Origin: Odiellus spinosus
Taxonomy: Eukaryota; Arthropoda; Arachnida; Opiliones; Phalangiidae
Length of the DNA: 64,000 nt
Reading direction: 5' to 3'
NCBI GenBank assembly: GCA_963920705.1
Contig: OY987228.1
Span: forward strand, 13,809,187-13,873,186
The position numbers and the translations under genes were made by a program. Positions 34,801 through 47,989 of the stretch are shown here, piece by piece; the stretch's first letter is position 1; each line of letters begins with the position of its first letter. A model generated the notes under the pieces. It ran no database searches. It saw nothing but the letters and a program-made list of their open reading frames with translations, and was not told where the DNA came from.

Positions 34801-37800
34801 GTTCACGACTTTGATACTTAACTGTATTTACAGCGAAACCTTTGGTGAGTTTTATATAGTATTTACACGTATTTTAACAAGCTTATGACTCCTTGCCCTC
34901 AATATCTTTAGGGGTTTATTTCTATGTAAAGTAGTGAATATTTTGGAGGATAACCATGTTTTCTTCTTCTTCCTCTAAAAATCCCGTGCACTATGAGAGT
35001 ATTATCATTTCAAATAAAATTTCAACAAAGCTGCGTCGATATAAAACGTTGACGTTGGCGTGCAAACGTTTGTGGCTGTTTGAATATTGCTCTACCATTG
35101 GTTAGATTTTATATAAGAGGGTGTAACATCGTTATTGGGTTTCCCGGAGTCTGCTCAGTAATGTTTCCCGCAGTATGTCGTCGTATAAACTTGAAGGATG
35201 ATTTACTTGTGATCATAATAATAAATAAAATGGAAACGCGGCTTTACTGGGTGCTGGCCGATTTCTCTTGTCGAAGTATTTTCTCTCATCCTCTTTTGAA
35301 TCACTCCCTTCTTATCCAATCTAGAGATCTCGTTTCGGACTAGAGATTGGAATAGAACGCAGATGGGTGGGTGGGGGAGGGGAGTGAAGTGGGCTAGAAA
35401 TGGAAAAAAAATTCTTTTCACCCCTTCTTCCTTTATAAGTTAGAGCGGTAGGATCGCGAGCGCTCGAATGAACTAGTAGACTGGGGGAAAAAGAAGGGAG
35501 TTGTCTAACTTTAGTTCATAGAACCGGAAATGTTTCTACCTCGCTTCCAATTATCATATCGAAGGATTAGAGACGGAAGAATACATTTTAAAAACGATTC
35601 TCTCCCTCCCCTTACTATCTCACTATACCATCTTCTAGCTTATAAGGTTTTAAAATATCGAAGCCTGAACGAAATTAAAGGTTTCGTGAAATAAAAATAA
35701 AAGTATTTGCTTTATACTTTTAACGCTATTGATTGATGGATTGATTTACATAAAGTTAAGAGTTTCGAGAAGCCTTATTGAAGAGGTACACATATATCAA
35801 ATATACTTGACTATACTATATAGTACAATGTATCTTGATTTGATAATTTGGAGCGAGCTGCATAAAATCAACTACAGAATTTGCTTTTTATTTCGCCTTT
35901 AAATCTTCAGAGACGAGTTTAAAAATAGAAACGAAGTTATCTATAGTAAAAGGGTATAGATATAAAGGTCTATAAAAATTTTACCCAGGAGAAATTTTGC
36001 AGACTTTTTTTTTAAGTTAGGCCTGGCTAGAAAACGAGCGTCTTCAACCCTTGAGCGTTGAGAGAAAACTGCCGGAGTGGAAAATTTTCAATTTCTTCCC
36101 CGTTTTGGTTTAGAAAAAAAGCTAGCAAGCTCTAGACGATCCGTCGACCGTCCAATTCGGCGGAACCACGGGTCTCGGGATGGAAAAATCTTCAGAGTTT
36201 TCCATCCTCCCACACAGTTCGTCTCAGTTTCAACGCCCTATATAGCTCGCTTTTTACACCGATTTCCGTTGGTCGTCGCCTGGAGCTATATACTGAGGAC
36301 CAGAAATATTAAATACCACCTTGATTTGGCAACACGTATAAAACTGCGGGGTTACGCGTATTCTTTCTGATATGTGTATCGAGAGATGAAGGGAGTCCAG
36401 CTTCACGCGAGGTATGCAATTCAAAGTGGAATAAACTATAGTATCCGCGATCTTTTCCACTCCACCAGATGAAAGCTCTCCACCCTATAGCTATTCCCAC
36501 TTTTCTAGGTCAATCTACGCCGAGCTTCGTTACTCATGCCCGAACGACTTCCTATTTTCGCTTCCGGTAGAAATTTCGGAAATGGAAAAGACTGGTTCGC
36601 ACCAAAATTATACGGTTTGACCTTCGCTAAACTTTCAAAAATCTATTCTCAAAAGTTGGACAGCAACCTTACACGCTCAGTTTTGTTCGACATATTGCAG
36701 TACTGTTTTTAAAAAATAATACTCTACCGTAAATTCTAGTTTTAGAAAATTCATTAATAATAAGCCTAGTTAGTACAAGTTTCCAGACTGTCTTGATTGC
36801 CTTAATTGGGGAAAATTAGTCAACTAAAGTGGTACACTGTTTATGAACGACAATTTGGAGAAATAGAACTCTGAAAAAATCATTTTAGAATCAATTTGAA
36901 AAATAGGGAAAGCTAACGTGTTAAGCTACGTTTTAAATCAAGACGTTTTGGTCAAAAAGTAACTTTTTCGTCGTAACTTTCATTTTTGCCTAAAACAATC
37001 TTGATTGAAAACACAAAGAGTCTGAACTCAAAGCTGAACAGTGAACTCACGCTGTGCGCGAGGCTTCCCAAAAGGATGTTTAAATATTTAATTCATCATG
37101 GTTAATTAATTTAATATAAATTCTGTTTAAACACAATTTAACAAACTATATACTCTTGAATAGAAATTGAGAAGTCTGCTAATTTAGAGTATATTTAATA
37201 GAAGCTTATACTTTTAAAATTCGAAAAATAAATATTAATAGGTTCTTTAAAAGGAAATTAAATCGGTCAAAAATCTTAAAATATTATTTCGATCAATAAA
37301 CCATGGAAGCACCTAACAATACGTTGGCAAACATATGCATCGCATGCTTGGTAAAGATTACAATAACATTGACTTGTAAAATACATAATTCTTGTTGCGA
37401 AACTGTAGGGAATTAGAATCCGAAAAAAATAAAACGCTAGAGTGAGCTCTAGTACTTTATCGAGTAAGAAAAGTGGGCGAGGTTTAATTGGCTATAAAAT
37501 ATGCGAGGATGGTACCAAAGACTAATGCTGTATAGGTGTTTTAATGGCTTCTTGCTTCGAGCTATAATTCAATCAATCCAATAGAAATATTCCAGTCCTA
37601 ACCTTCGTGCCAAAATTGTAGTCAGTCCGCGAGCTATGAAAGATACATGGGAAGATTCGTCATTTCTCGATCCTACTCGCAATCTTGGACTTTCGAATTC
37701 ATTTAAAAGTTCAGGATATCTCATTCGCGTCTCTATTATCTCCATCGGAACCTATTCTATTTTTGCAACAAGGTTTAGCTTTTGAAATCAAAACTGGTCG

Positions 37801-38120
37801 TTTCGAGAGATTCTGGATGGAAGGTGCAGGGTCGAATTTATCTAAGAGATCGAGAAGAAGCTCGCCGGAAAAGAGGGAAGTGAATTTCATTCGAAATCTG
37901 TCATTGAGTTATAAATGATGGCGCGGCGATAAAGCGAAGAATTCGAAATTGGGTCACGCTAGAAGAAAAGGCGATAGACTGATTGGGAGGCCAAGGTATA
38001 AGGGAAGCTGGGGATGCCCGAGGAGGGAGAGCAGGACGACGAGTATACGGAAGAGAATCCGATCTCATAAATCTTCCTTATTTTGAAGGAGGGGGTGAGA
38101 GAGAAAACTGCGCGACGAGA
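34801..38120. other. Non-coding; small family 3 fragment at 37500
   Basis: GAGGATGGTACCAAAGACTA at 37504-37523 matches the conserved GAGGATGGTACCAGAGGCTA of palindromic family 3 and is probably a decayed copy. Otherwise AT-rich with a GC-moderate patch at 36.0-36.6 kb. No gene was recognised. Confidence 0.45.
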
Positions 38121-38122
38121 AG

Positions 38123-38160
<38 letters not shown>
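38123..38160 (+). repeat. Poly(A) tract, 38 bp
   Basis: An uninterrupted A run after a purine-rich stretch, embedded in a GC-richer segment (about 37980-38340). The Lys- or Phe-rich frames crossing it are artefacts. Confidence 0.95.
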
Positions 38161-38162
<2 letters not shown>

Positions 38163-41100
38163 AAATGGGCGAATTTGTCCGCGGAGAGCCGGCAGGGAAG
38201 CGTCATTACTCACGGTGAAGCCACTCGTCCGCCCAGCACGTCCCCTCTTATTGCTCTCTCTTCGGTGGTCCAAAAAGCGCCACCACGCGACCAACGAGCG
38301 AAATAAAACAACCAACGTTAAAACGTCTACCCCTCCTTTTATTATAAACCCATGCAAGCCCATCAGTCCTATATCCCCCGTCGCAAAAAAAAGAACTAAC
38401 TTCTAATAGGTATTTGCAGCCCCGGGGATCCAAACAGATCTCCATTACGATATAGGAACCCTTGACCGTCCATTCCCATTATAAGTGAAACTTCTCTGCC
38501 CAGGAAGCCGACGGTCATCGTGTTCCAAAAAAAAAGAAACCCTCCGAGCATCTTTCAAAGTTTTTGTTAAAGTAATAACAATGTCAGTCTTGATTAAAGA
38601 TATAGCTATACCAAGAATCCATTGAATTGCCTAAGAACGTGGGGACACGTATTTATTCTCTGGTAGAGATCTCTCTTACTTCGAAGCCAAAATTCGTCTG
38701 TTTTAACTTATCTCACACCCTGCAAATGTCTGTGTCGGACACTAACGCTAAACTTTAAACATGACGTTAGCAAAACGAAAAATGTAGAAGCGAATCGATA
38801 CGCAATGTTAAACTTCAACAAACGTTTAAGTTAAATTTAGTTTCGTGAATTAAATTATCCTTAAATGAAGGAAAACACTGTTTTGAATTATCAATGATAA
38901 TTTTGTAAAGAACTGAAACAAAATAAGAGGAATTTCAGTAATTATAATATATATTACGCGTATCATTATGCCACGTAGCTAATTAATGTATAAATAATTG
39001 CGTCATTAGTTATAATTTTCTTCAAGCCCCCGTCATTCGTTATAATTTTTTTGAAGCCCGCCATTTTTGACGGGTAAAGGTTAGTCAAAGTAACAACGTT
39101 TCTGACCCTCTTTCAGTTGAATCCGTGTTTCCAAGCAGCCCTACCATCTCCCACTGGTCCATTAACTAAACCTCGCTTCTCTTTTACGACAAAAGCCTGA
39201 CAAAAGTAATTAAAATTTTTTAGAGGGGGAGGAGGAAGGTCACCTAACCAAAAATTGAAACGCTCTTCAAAATCCGATAAATAAGACTTTTAGTAGTATA
39301 CCGGGTCGGGTGTTCGCTCGGATATCTCTAGTAGGCTTAAAGTTCATTAGCAGCTAAGCCTTATACGTATACGTAAAGGGGAGTCCCGCCAATTATTGGA
39401 CGTAGATAGGGTCGGGCGATCGAGATAGAGCCTTAAGCCTTTGTCGGTAGGGAATAGCGCTGGCGCGCGCGTCGTTGGCATTCTTGGTCAGTGGAGCGCG
39501 AGGAGTCCCTTCTCTCTACTTGAAAAAGAATTAGACGAAGGGACGCTGTAGGGATAGAATGGAAAGGGCGCGAGAGGAAAAAGATGAAGCCCACCCAGTC
39601 CTCGGAGAAAGTGAGGGGAATCGAGCGAATGGAGCAGGGAGAGAGAAAGGGGGTTGAAAAAAGGGGGTAAGAAATTTTCTGCAGGTTCGAATCCTTAATG
39701 GTTCGTGTTACACGCTCTTCTGGAAAAACAGCCACTCGCCTGGAAGGAATTCTCAATCCACGAGCGCTTTACCCTCTACTTTCTCTTTCCCAGCATCTCC
39801 GCGCTAAACTTTCACTATACGACACCCCTTTTTTTCTTATCAAGAACGAAAAGAACGTTAGAATTGACAATTCCGTGACAAGAACAGGGTGGTCGGAACA
39901 AATTTTGAAATTAGACTGAAAATACCGAGCCTTAATTAGTAGAGTGGTCATTCACTCATTCTAAGAGTTTAATGAGAATTTTTAGCTTCCTTTATTTAAT
40001 TAGCGACGTGCGCCATATCCGATACGTTTAAGGTGAGCTTTATTAGGAGAGGGAGAACTTAAATTAATCAATATACTACAGACCACTTAACCTCGAGATG
40101 CTGGATATTGAGAATAATACTTTCTTCCAAAGATTGATTCGTTACACGAGAAAATTCCTAATTGAATTTCAAGATTAAATTTTTTGAGGTGAGGATCTCA
40201 AAGTATAGGCAACCAACACATAATTGGCTGTAATTTATACTGATAACTTTATAGAAAGTTAATTATAAATTGAATATATACCAGCAACATAAAAAATTAT
40301 TTACTTATAGAATCTAAAAATAATAACCGCTATGTAACTTAAAGTAAAATATAAGACAATTCAAATTAAATTATATAATACCGAAAGTTTACAACTTATT
40401 CCGGAATAAGTTATGAACTGTACGTTTAAGAAACTACATTTATTACTTTACTTTAAGGGGTCGTATATATCTACACAGGGATATAGTTATCTGCTATACA
40501 ATTTGACCTTGAATGCCTTTGACGGTATTAAATACTTCCGACCCTTGCATATTCAAATTAGGAGTCTTTTAAGCTACCCATTTTCGTCAGATTTAATATT
40601 ATACCATTATACGTATCTCGCTACAATAAAATATTTCAATGTTAATCAAAAACGGATTCCATATAAAAAAAAATCCAATTTCATTTCTCCGAAAAAAAAA
40701 AATTTGAGTTTTAAATTTCACGAACCGGAAAGAAACCCCAACCACCGCGCAACCTCTAGCCAGTTTTAATTAAAAATCCTGGCCGTATTATTTCCTTTAA
40801 TATTAAATTACACACGAAGTATCGTCCAATCTTTACCTTCGTATCCAACTCCCCCTTGAGGCTCAGAGAGCTTTTCCAATCAAAAGAATAATAAAAAAAT
40901 ACTAGGCGGGCAATGCGCGCGAAGCAACGGCGGTCTGATGAAGATATTTGGGCGCCAAAGGAGTAAAAAGGCACATAGAAAGAAGCGAAAGCTAGAAACA
41001 ATAAAAGTTCCATTGAAGCGGACGCTAAATTAAACATCACAATCCGCAGTTTGGCGCGATGTTGACCGAAACCAAAAAAAAAAAGGATGGCATTGTTCTT

Positions 41101-42650
41101 TTCCGGTACAGAGAATCGAGGTACATATTCAATTACAGACTTGAAAATTACACGAATCTCCATTGTAAAACGATTTTTATTTAAGAAACTAGATCCATTC
41201 CAAACCTATAACTTAGTATATAGGGACTCGACGTTGAGTAGCTGATGAAAGCGGCTAAGGCCAATTTCAATTTCCGCACTTGCCTTTTCGTTGCCAAGGC
41301 ATTCTTTCGTCGGCTCTCAGCCTGGAAAAGTCATCTTTTAATCATTAAAATGAAATCTAGCGTCAACGAGTACGCTCTTGGCGCGCCCGACCAGGCGATA
41401 AACAAGACGCAGAGACACAGCTCAAAGGCCTTTTTTAGCCTTTCCTTCCTTCCATCAAAAACACGTGTTTAAGACCCCTAATATATGTACGAATTTTCCG
41501 AATTTTGAAGATGATTTATTTTTATAATACAAAATTCTGGATAATTTGGTTTTGAAATGTGCGTTAAATAGAGGATATTTCATTTCCGGGTTCATTGGAC
41601 AATGTCCCTCTAGCATACATAGTAACATACGTCCATGGATTAAAATGTATATACCAGATATCATACGGGTATAGGTTGGCTTTAAAGTCAGGCCAAGCTG
41701 CACTATTATTTTGCGGAATCCATTAGAGTTCCCTATTTTCTTTAATTTAGCGCCCTCAGACACATTTAAGGTCAGGCTATATTCGTGCGCATGCGTCTTT
41801 GAATACAGTTTTTAAATTAAAATCGGGATTATTACACTAAGCCACGGAGGAGAGAAAATGGGGGAGGTACACGCGTCACTAAACGGGAAGGTTGATCCAC
41901 AAAAATATCTCTTAAATTCCTCCCTGCTCCCGAGATGAGATGTGTCAGTTCAATATGAGTTGCAGTTTCGTCTTCCCACGTAACAGCCACCGCCATATTG
42001 GAAAATTCTGTATCTTTGGAACTTGGAAGAGCGATCTATAGCCTCGTCGGCGCCATGCAGGGATATAGAAATGAAAGAAATCGAGGAATTTTGTCGAGCC
42101 CAAATTAAGTAATTCTCTCCCTATCTTGGGATAAAATCTTAGTCAAAATCAACGTGCACTACAAATTAATAATCGCTGAATGTGTAGAAAGATACACCCT
42201 ACAGAGGTTTTGTGTAAAATATATACACCAATAGTGGTGAATTCTGGTTTAACGAAGTTTAAATAAAATATTTACGACTGGTAATTTAAATCTTTCGAGC
42301 ATAAATGCTTATAAAAACAGAATTAGTAAACTAATAATTGTACCAAGTATAAGTATACTATTGATTTTAATTTATGAGTAAAGTATATAACCTAATTACG
42401 GCCCTACAAAGTTAATGGTTAATATAATAGGGTAAAAAAAAAGTAGAATTTGATACAAACGAAACGAGGCAGTTAAATTTCCAAAAACTTTTTATGATCA
42501 CCAATTTCCCCTTAAAGGTATAATGAAACTATTTAGATATTATAACCAATAATAAAACTAATTATATAAGAAATTTAGTAGGTTTAATCCGAGGTTTAAA
42601 GGAAGAATGGAGCTTAACAACAAGTTATTTTTTTATCGATTACTTATCGT
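38161..42650. other. Non-coding; GC-richer patch at 39.4-39.8 kb
   Basis: At 39005-39075 a short block (GTCATT.GTTATAATTTT.TT followed by AAGCCC) is duplicated in tandem. At 39682 the sequence CAGGTTCGAATCC looks like a tRNA B-box but has no A-box in front. The 135-codon frame at 40756-41163 (-) contains a hydrophobic stretch but matches nothing I know. Confidence 0.4.
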
Positions 42651-42958
42651 TGAAATAGGTCTAATCCAACAATAAAAAAAATAAATATTAAATTAGAAAT
42701 AAATTAAAAACTTTCCCGGAAAATAGGCTTAGCTGAACTCCCCGTAAAAGGACTAGTGACCAATGACATAGATCATGGAGATCCTGCATTCCCATTTAAG
42801 AGCCATCGATCAATGACATTGGTCGCTAATCCTTATACGGTGAGTTCAGGTTATCTCCATGAATCCAGCTAAGCCTATTTCGATGGTAAGTTTAAAATTT
42901 ATTTCTAGTTTAATATTTGTTTTAATTTTTTTATTGATGGATTAGGCCTATTTAAACT
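42651..42958. mobile_element. Long-hairpin element family 4, copy 2
   Basis: Arms pair from AAATAGGTCTAATCCAACAA on the left to the complement of AAATAGGCCTAATCCATCAA on the right. They run through AAATATTAAA.TAGAAATAAA and AAAATAGGCTTAGCTG to a loop near 42790. Its right half carries ATCTCCATGAATCCAGCTAA as in copy 1, whereas the left half has a rearranged order. It contains no coding sequence. Confidence 0.8.
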
Positions 42959-43409
42959 ATAAGAAATAGATAAAAATAAATTGACCAGTTTTTAGGTTAC
43001 ATTCTCCATTTAAATAACATCCTAAGTTCTTAAATTAACTTCTTAAATTATCGTTTAGACTCAGCTTAAAGTTCCTCGTTTAAAACGATACGATATAGTC
43101 TGATAATTTAATAGAGAAACTGAAATGGGTGACAGTGCTTCCAGTTCTGGCAAATATTTGAATTTTATATTTTAAGTTTGATGGGGTTCTTTGAAAAGAG
43201 ATCTCAAACTGACGAACCTTTCGGATTTGCGATTTTTATAACGTGATTTTTTTTAAATTTAAATGGATTAATTTAATGTTTGTCTGAACAATTAATTATC
43301 CCTTTATCGAAACAAGTTCTGGAACTTCCCTCTTTCCGCGATATAGTTCGCGAGTAAGTCACGAGACTTAATGGAGAAATCGCATGCTTTTCTTTAAGAA
43401 CACGTTCGA

Positions 43410-43442
<33 letters not shown>

Positions 43443-46400
43443 CAATAGAGCGGCAACTACCCTTTTCCACGGAGTTCCCAGTTATCTTTATTCTTTTAGA
43501 GTTCTAATAATAGGGGGCATTCGCCCTAGTTACACTAGCCAACATAATCAGACGCTAGGTGCATGAACGAGAAGCAAACTATATAATACACTGTGCTTTT
43601 TTCTTCTTTCAAAAACGATCGACCCAAAGTTTTCCACATCACACACGAAAAACGGGTTAACACCGTGGGAACACGTTTCCTCTTAATGGAAAATGCTCTG
43701 TTTAAACAACATAATCTTATACGCCGAGAATATAAAATAGCTAAGCTTATTATTCGCGACGTTATAATCAAATTTAAGTATAAAAGAGTCTCATATAATA
43801 GTTATAAGGAATAATTTAGTTTCAAAGATCAAACTTTTTATACTCGCAAAGGAAAAGTATACACCGTATAAGAAACCGGTACTTAATTGGAAGTGTTTTG
43901 CTTACATTGTTTTAGTCATGATCTAATTTATTAAAGAAGATAGAAAGATTGAATTAGACTTTAGTGCCTATAGACGTCAGGTTTTACCCCTTAGATACGT
44001 TTCAAGCGGCATCTAATATTGAGTACTTCTTTAAATTCTAACCTATTTTTATTTTGCGTAAAGAGAAATTATGAGCGAAAAATGGAACCGCGTTTGAATT
44101 AATTTGAATATATTTTGAATATATTTTTAACGATATTTCCTAAATCATACTCAAATTTTAATTGACAGGTTCATTTTAACTTAAAACCATATTATTTTGA
44201 ACATCGTTACTCGCTAGATTTATAGATTTTCCAATAATGTTTCATGTATAAGAGTAAAATTGACAGTGACTGCGTGAAAGCGCCTTTAGAGTTGGCGTCA
44301 ATTTTTTTTTTAAAAAACAAAAGTGTTGAGTTCCAATCAAAAAGATAGCTTCTTATAAAAAAAAACCAATATTTCCATTTCAAAATATTTTATATTCTAC
44401 TCTTAAAATTGAAAAAGAGAAGTGTTTATTGAAATGGCGTCTAAGTTCGGAACAAATTGGTCTCGTCTGGAGATCTAGAAACATTTTATTTGCGAGAGCG
44501 GGCGGTCAAAAGCGCCGCCGGTATCTTATAAGACTTCCAAATTGCCAGTTGTCTCGTCTTTCGAGGTACTTAGCAGTCCTAGCGTAAGGGTCGTAAAGGA
44601 TTGTATATTGGAAGCCACTAAGCCAATAGGAAGAGAAGTACAAAGCCAATCTGCCGGCTTTCGACACGACGACAAACGTATAAAGAAAAAGTAGGACAGA
44701 GAAAGACAATTCTAAACTGAGTCCAATGATGTCAGCGACTCAGCGGGAAAGGCAAAGCCGATTTTCCCAATCCCTTCAATATACTTTTAGCCCTTTTGAT
44801 AGTCGCCGAGAGGGAATAAAGACTGTCCAAAATAAAGTCTTCTTTTACCGCGATGATATTCGTCCCATCCTCAAACACACCCCCCTTACTGTCTACTTCC
44901 AGTCCTATAGTCCCAGTGGTATTCCTTCTCCTTGCCGCCTTACCTTAAATCGAAACCGTTAAATTCAGAGAGTATATCCGACAACTTGGAGTAAGAGCTA
45001 TACTGTTCCCACTTTCGTTTCCGGTAAAATTTCATCGTGATCTATATATGGTTCATACCACGCGGCGTTTGCAACTGTGGCAAATATTATCGTAGAATAC
45101 CACAAGGGCTCGCATCACGACTTCGATGAAACTTTCGAGGTTCTCGATATAGTTTCAATAAGTAAAACAATGCTTCGCATAACGTAGCTTGGATCCTCGC
45201 TTAAGTGATCCAAGGAAAGTATATAGTTTATTACGCGTTGAAAACTGTGAATGTATGTAATGGTATCTATCTTGGGACGTACGTAATTCTACCTAAGGAA
45301 TAGACGACGCTTGGGTCGCTCGATTTCCCCGAGCGACGAAACGTCTCCTTTCATTTTCCCAATTTGTTTCAAGAAGAAGAAAAAATAAGTTTCTGTAAAA
45401 AAAACTGGGTAGACGCTACGCGGTACTTGATAATTTCGAATACCATCCTTTATACCACCTTTCTTCACCTAGCATAAAGTAACTTTACTAAGCCCTTGTA
45501 CCGTCACCGTGAAAGAACTAGAGCGTAAGAGGACCGTTATCTTACGGGAACATATTACAGTTTGTTACCTATATTATGTAAACTGGGTCTGATACAAAGT
45601 ATACCGGTATGTAGAGAAAAAACACACCTCGAACGTCGTGCTAGAAGAGTGATATTATGCAAAATAAATGCTCGAGAAAAAAAAAAAACGAGGTGAAAAA
45701 CGTGTTGTTGCCCCGGGTTTTACAAACTAGGCCTAGCTTAGCCTACATAGTTTCATTTTAGGCAGTGGAGCCAAAGACAGCGTTATATACGGTAGAATAC
45801 TTTGCGTTATTTTTCTTTCCTCTAACAAGCAAACAAGAGTTCTAGACCACGCTCCTACAGCCCAAAAGTAATTTGGGACGCAAATAGGAAACAGCGCGGG
45901 TGAGAAGGTAGAGCGCCAAGGCTTAGCTTCCGAATAAAAATAGATCGCGAATGAGTGTATATGTTGATTCTTATAGAGAGTTTCGGGGATGAGGGAATGG
46001 TAATACTTGGACGCCTCCGGACACCCGCGCTTAAGCTTCAATATTGTCCCCTTTGAAGCGAAACGTTGCTCTCTCTTTCTCTTTCCCGGTTAAGATTTTC
46101 CGGGAAACAGAAGGAAGATGTTGTTTTGGATTTATACGCGAGGAGAAGAAGAAGAGATGGAGTGTTTTCGAGAGGGGTTGGTAATTAGTTTCCATGGATA
46201 AACTAATCAGCGTATCTCATTTCAATACAAGGTCAATATGACAGCTGCAGTGTGAACCATTTCTAATACATAAACGAACCTTTCTGTTGAAGACTGAAAA
46301 TATTAAATGGAACATTTCCACATAATTTTTTATACAGAAGACACTGATAAGATGAAAACTAATTAAAGCATAGACAAATTAAAAGTTTAAACACTTAAAG

Positions 46401-46694
46401 ATAAGTGAGGGTGTCACGGATTTTTTACGAGCTAAAAATGGAATTTAGTTGCATTTTCAACTATCCTATTTAATAGATAGGAAGCCTCACTTCAAAATTA
46501 CGGAACCTCCGCCGCTTTTAGGCTAGGTTTAAGGGATCTTTTCCGTAAAAAGACTACACATTAAACCTTAACATAATGATTAAAGAAAAGTTAAATGTCG
46601 AAATTGGGCAATTTGGGACTGCAGATTGTAGAGTATTGTAAAAATCCAACAAAAAAGCAATAGATTATATTTTTCACGGCCACTTTAAAAGAAA
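42959..46694. other. Non-coding, probably intron upstream of the ADAM10-like exon
   Basis: Holds a poly(T) run at about 43416-43442 and a GC-moderate segment at 44.45-46.2 kb. A frame at 45733-46041 (-) shows no domain. I could not identify a signal-peptide exon. Confidence 0.4.
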
Positions 46695-46738
46695 CTTGAT
46701 TAAATTTATTTTTTTCATCTTTTTTTGGTCTTTTGTAG
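46695..46738 (+). other. Intron end: polypyrimidine tract and 3' splice acceptor
   Basis: A TTGAT-containing possible branch-point region is followed by a nearly pure T/C tract and ends in TTTTGTAG immediately before the ADAM10-like exon. The open frame continues upstream through this tract as a Phe/Ile-rich run, which is intron read-through and not a signal peptide. No ATG opens it. Confidence 0.7.
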
Positions 46739-46931
46739 GGGATGCGCTGTCAGATTTCATCCGTCACTACGAGCCAGTCTTTGTCGAAACGCAAAAGTTG
46801 AAGTCAAGCGTGCCACTCGACGACGAGGACGACAACTCTGCCAATAACGTGGGTGGCAGTGTTACGGGCAGACAAAAAAGATCGGGCAAAACGACGCCAG
46901 ATATAAGACTCCAGTTCACTGCCCATAACCG
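46739..46931 (+). CDS. ADAM10: Internal exon of an ADAM10/Kuzbanian-like metalloprotease (start of prodomain)
   Basis: ADAM10 (Kuzbanian in flies) is a membrane-anchored zinc metalloprotease that sheds ectodomains such as Notch and Notch ligands. The reading frame gives DALSDFIRHYEPVFVET near its start and RQKRS followed by DIRLQFTAHNR at its end. This matches the order in ADAM10 proteins, where an L-N-x-Y-I-R-H-Y-E segment just after the signal peptide is followed by a basic R-x-K-R-type stretch and an L-x-F-x-A-H-G-R segment. Between the two lies an acidic, Asn-rich insert (DDEDDNSANN) that makes the region longer than I recall for human or fly. A T-rich tract and TAG acceptor end at 46738, and the donor GTAAGT begins at 46932. 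The exon starts after one base of a split codon and ends with two bases of another, so it is 193 bp. Its base composition is clearly richer in G+C than its surroundings. The catalytic HExxH domain lies outside this exon, and no other exon was found. Confidence 0.85.
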
Positions 46932-46937
46932 GTAAGT
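46932..46937 (+). other. 5' splice donor GTAAGT
   Basis: A consensus donor follows the split Arg codon (CG|n) of the ADAM10-like exon. Reading through it gives an immediate TAA, which supports an exon end here. Confidence 0.75.
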
Positions 46938-47443
46938 CATTTCCTATTCGGCTCGCGAAACCGGGTCACCATCACCATCTCTCTTGTATAAACCCTTCCG
47001 CGCGCGGATTCGAACCACACCCCCATCCCTCAAAGAAAAATGTTAGCGGGACAAAGAATCGTCTTATATATACCAAAAGACAGAAAAAAAAACACTTATA
47101 TTGCGGAATACATAAAAATATAGTGCTTTTTTTTTTAAATAACGTCGTAGAGAAGTTGGATCAAACAAGATGTGGCCATAAGAAAAGTAACTAGAATATC
47201 AATTCAATCGACAACAAATTCTTTAATCGTGAATGTTTTTGTGAAACTTCAGAAAATCAAATCTTGAAAGAGAGAGTGTTATGAAGGAATGTACCTATGA
47301 GCGTCCCAAATTTTCGCCTGGTATTTCCCCCTCCTCCAAGATCAATTAGGAAAATCTGTCAGTTATAAACTCACTCTGTTTAAACAGAGCAGGCGCCAGT
47401 TCACGTAAGAAGCATAAACGATGCTGCCCTGAGCGCCACGACA
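46938..47443. other. Intron 3' of the ADAM10-like exon
   Basis: No repeat or coding feature was recognised up to the CACTG terminus at 47444. Confidence 0.4.
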
Positions 47444-47589
47444 CACTGTAAAAAATAAAGGGTCGGATAAATACCTTTAAAGGTATTTCTGCTTGCCACC
47501 CCAGGCGCACCCTTTTAGGTACTTATTAATACCCTACTTTAGGGGTATTATAAAATACCTTCTATTAAGGGTATTAATGAAGACCTTTG

Positions 47590-47970
47590 GGGTACTATTT
47601 AGCACCATATATGGTATTTATTCAGACTTCAAAAAAATACTATTGGGGTTCGAAAAAAGACCTTTTGGGTCATTAGGGGTACTAATTGGTACCATATATG
47701 GTATTTATCCAGACTTCAAAACTTCGCTTTAGGGGTACGAAATAATACCTTTTCGGACATTAGAGGTAATAATTGGCACCATATAAGGTATTTATCCAGA
47801 CTTTGAAACTTCACTTTAGGGGTACGAAATAATACCTTTTCGGCCATTAGAGGTACTAATTGGCACCATATAAGGTATTTTTCATACTTCAAAATTTCGC
47901 TTTGGGGGTGTGAAGAAATACCTTTTCGGCCATTAGAGGTACTAATTGGCACCATATAAGGTATTTTTCG
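47590..47970 (+). repeat. 87-bp subterminal tandem repeat, 4-5 copies
   Basis: The block (T/G)ACTAATTGG(C/T)ACCATATA followed by GGTATTT recurs at about 47688, 47775, 47862 and 47948, spaced 86-87 bp apart. Each unit also contains TTTAGGGGTACGAAATAATA and CCTTTTCGGCCATTAGA. Minus-strand frames with a repeated IWCQLLPL motif reflect this array and are not proteins. Confidence 0.85.
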
Positions 47971-47989
47971 GGAAAATAAAAGATACTTC

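Noticed and set aside
39682-39694. GGTTCGAATCC B-box suggesting a tRNA
   Set aside because: No A-box or cloverleaf can be formed from the 70 bases before it.
40756-41163. 135-codon minus-strand frame with an internal signal-like hydrophobic stretch
   Set aside because: No family resemblance; the composition follows surrounding AT-rich DNA and no splice sites support it.
46696-46738. Hydrophobic run before the ADAM10-like exon as a signal peptide
   Set aside because: It is the translated polypyrimidine tract, has no ATG and ends at a consensus acceptor.
46996-47011. Minus-strand GGTTCGAATCC near the exon
   Set aside because: The upstream bases on the minus strand lack an A-box or stems, so it is not a tRNA.
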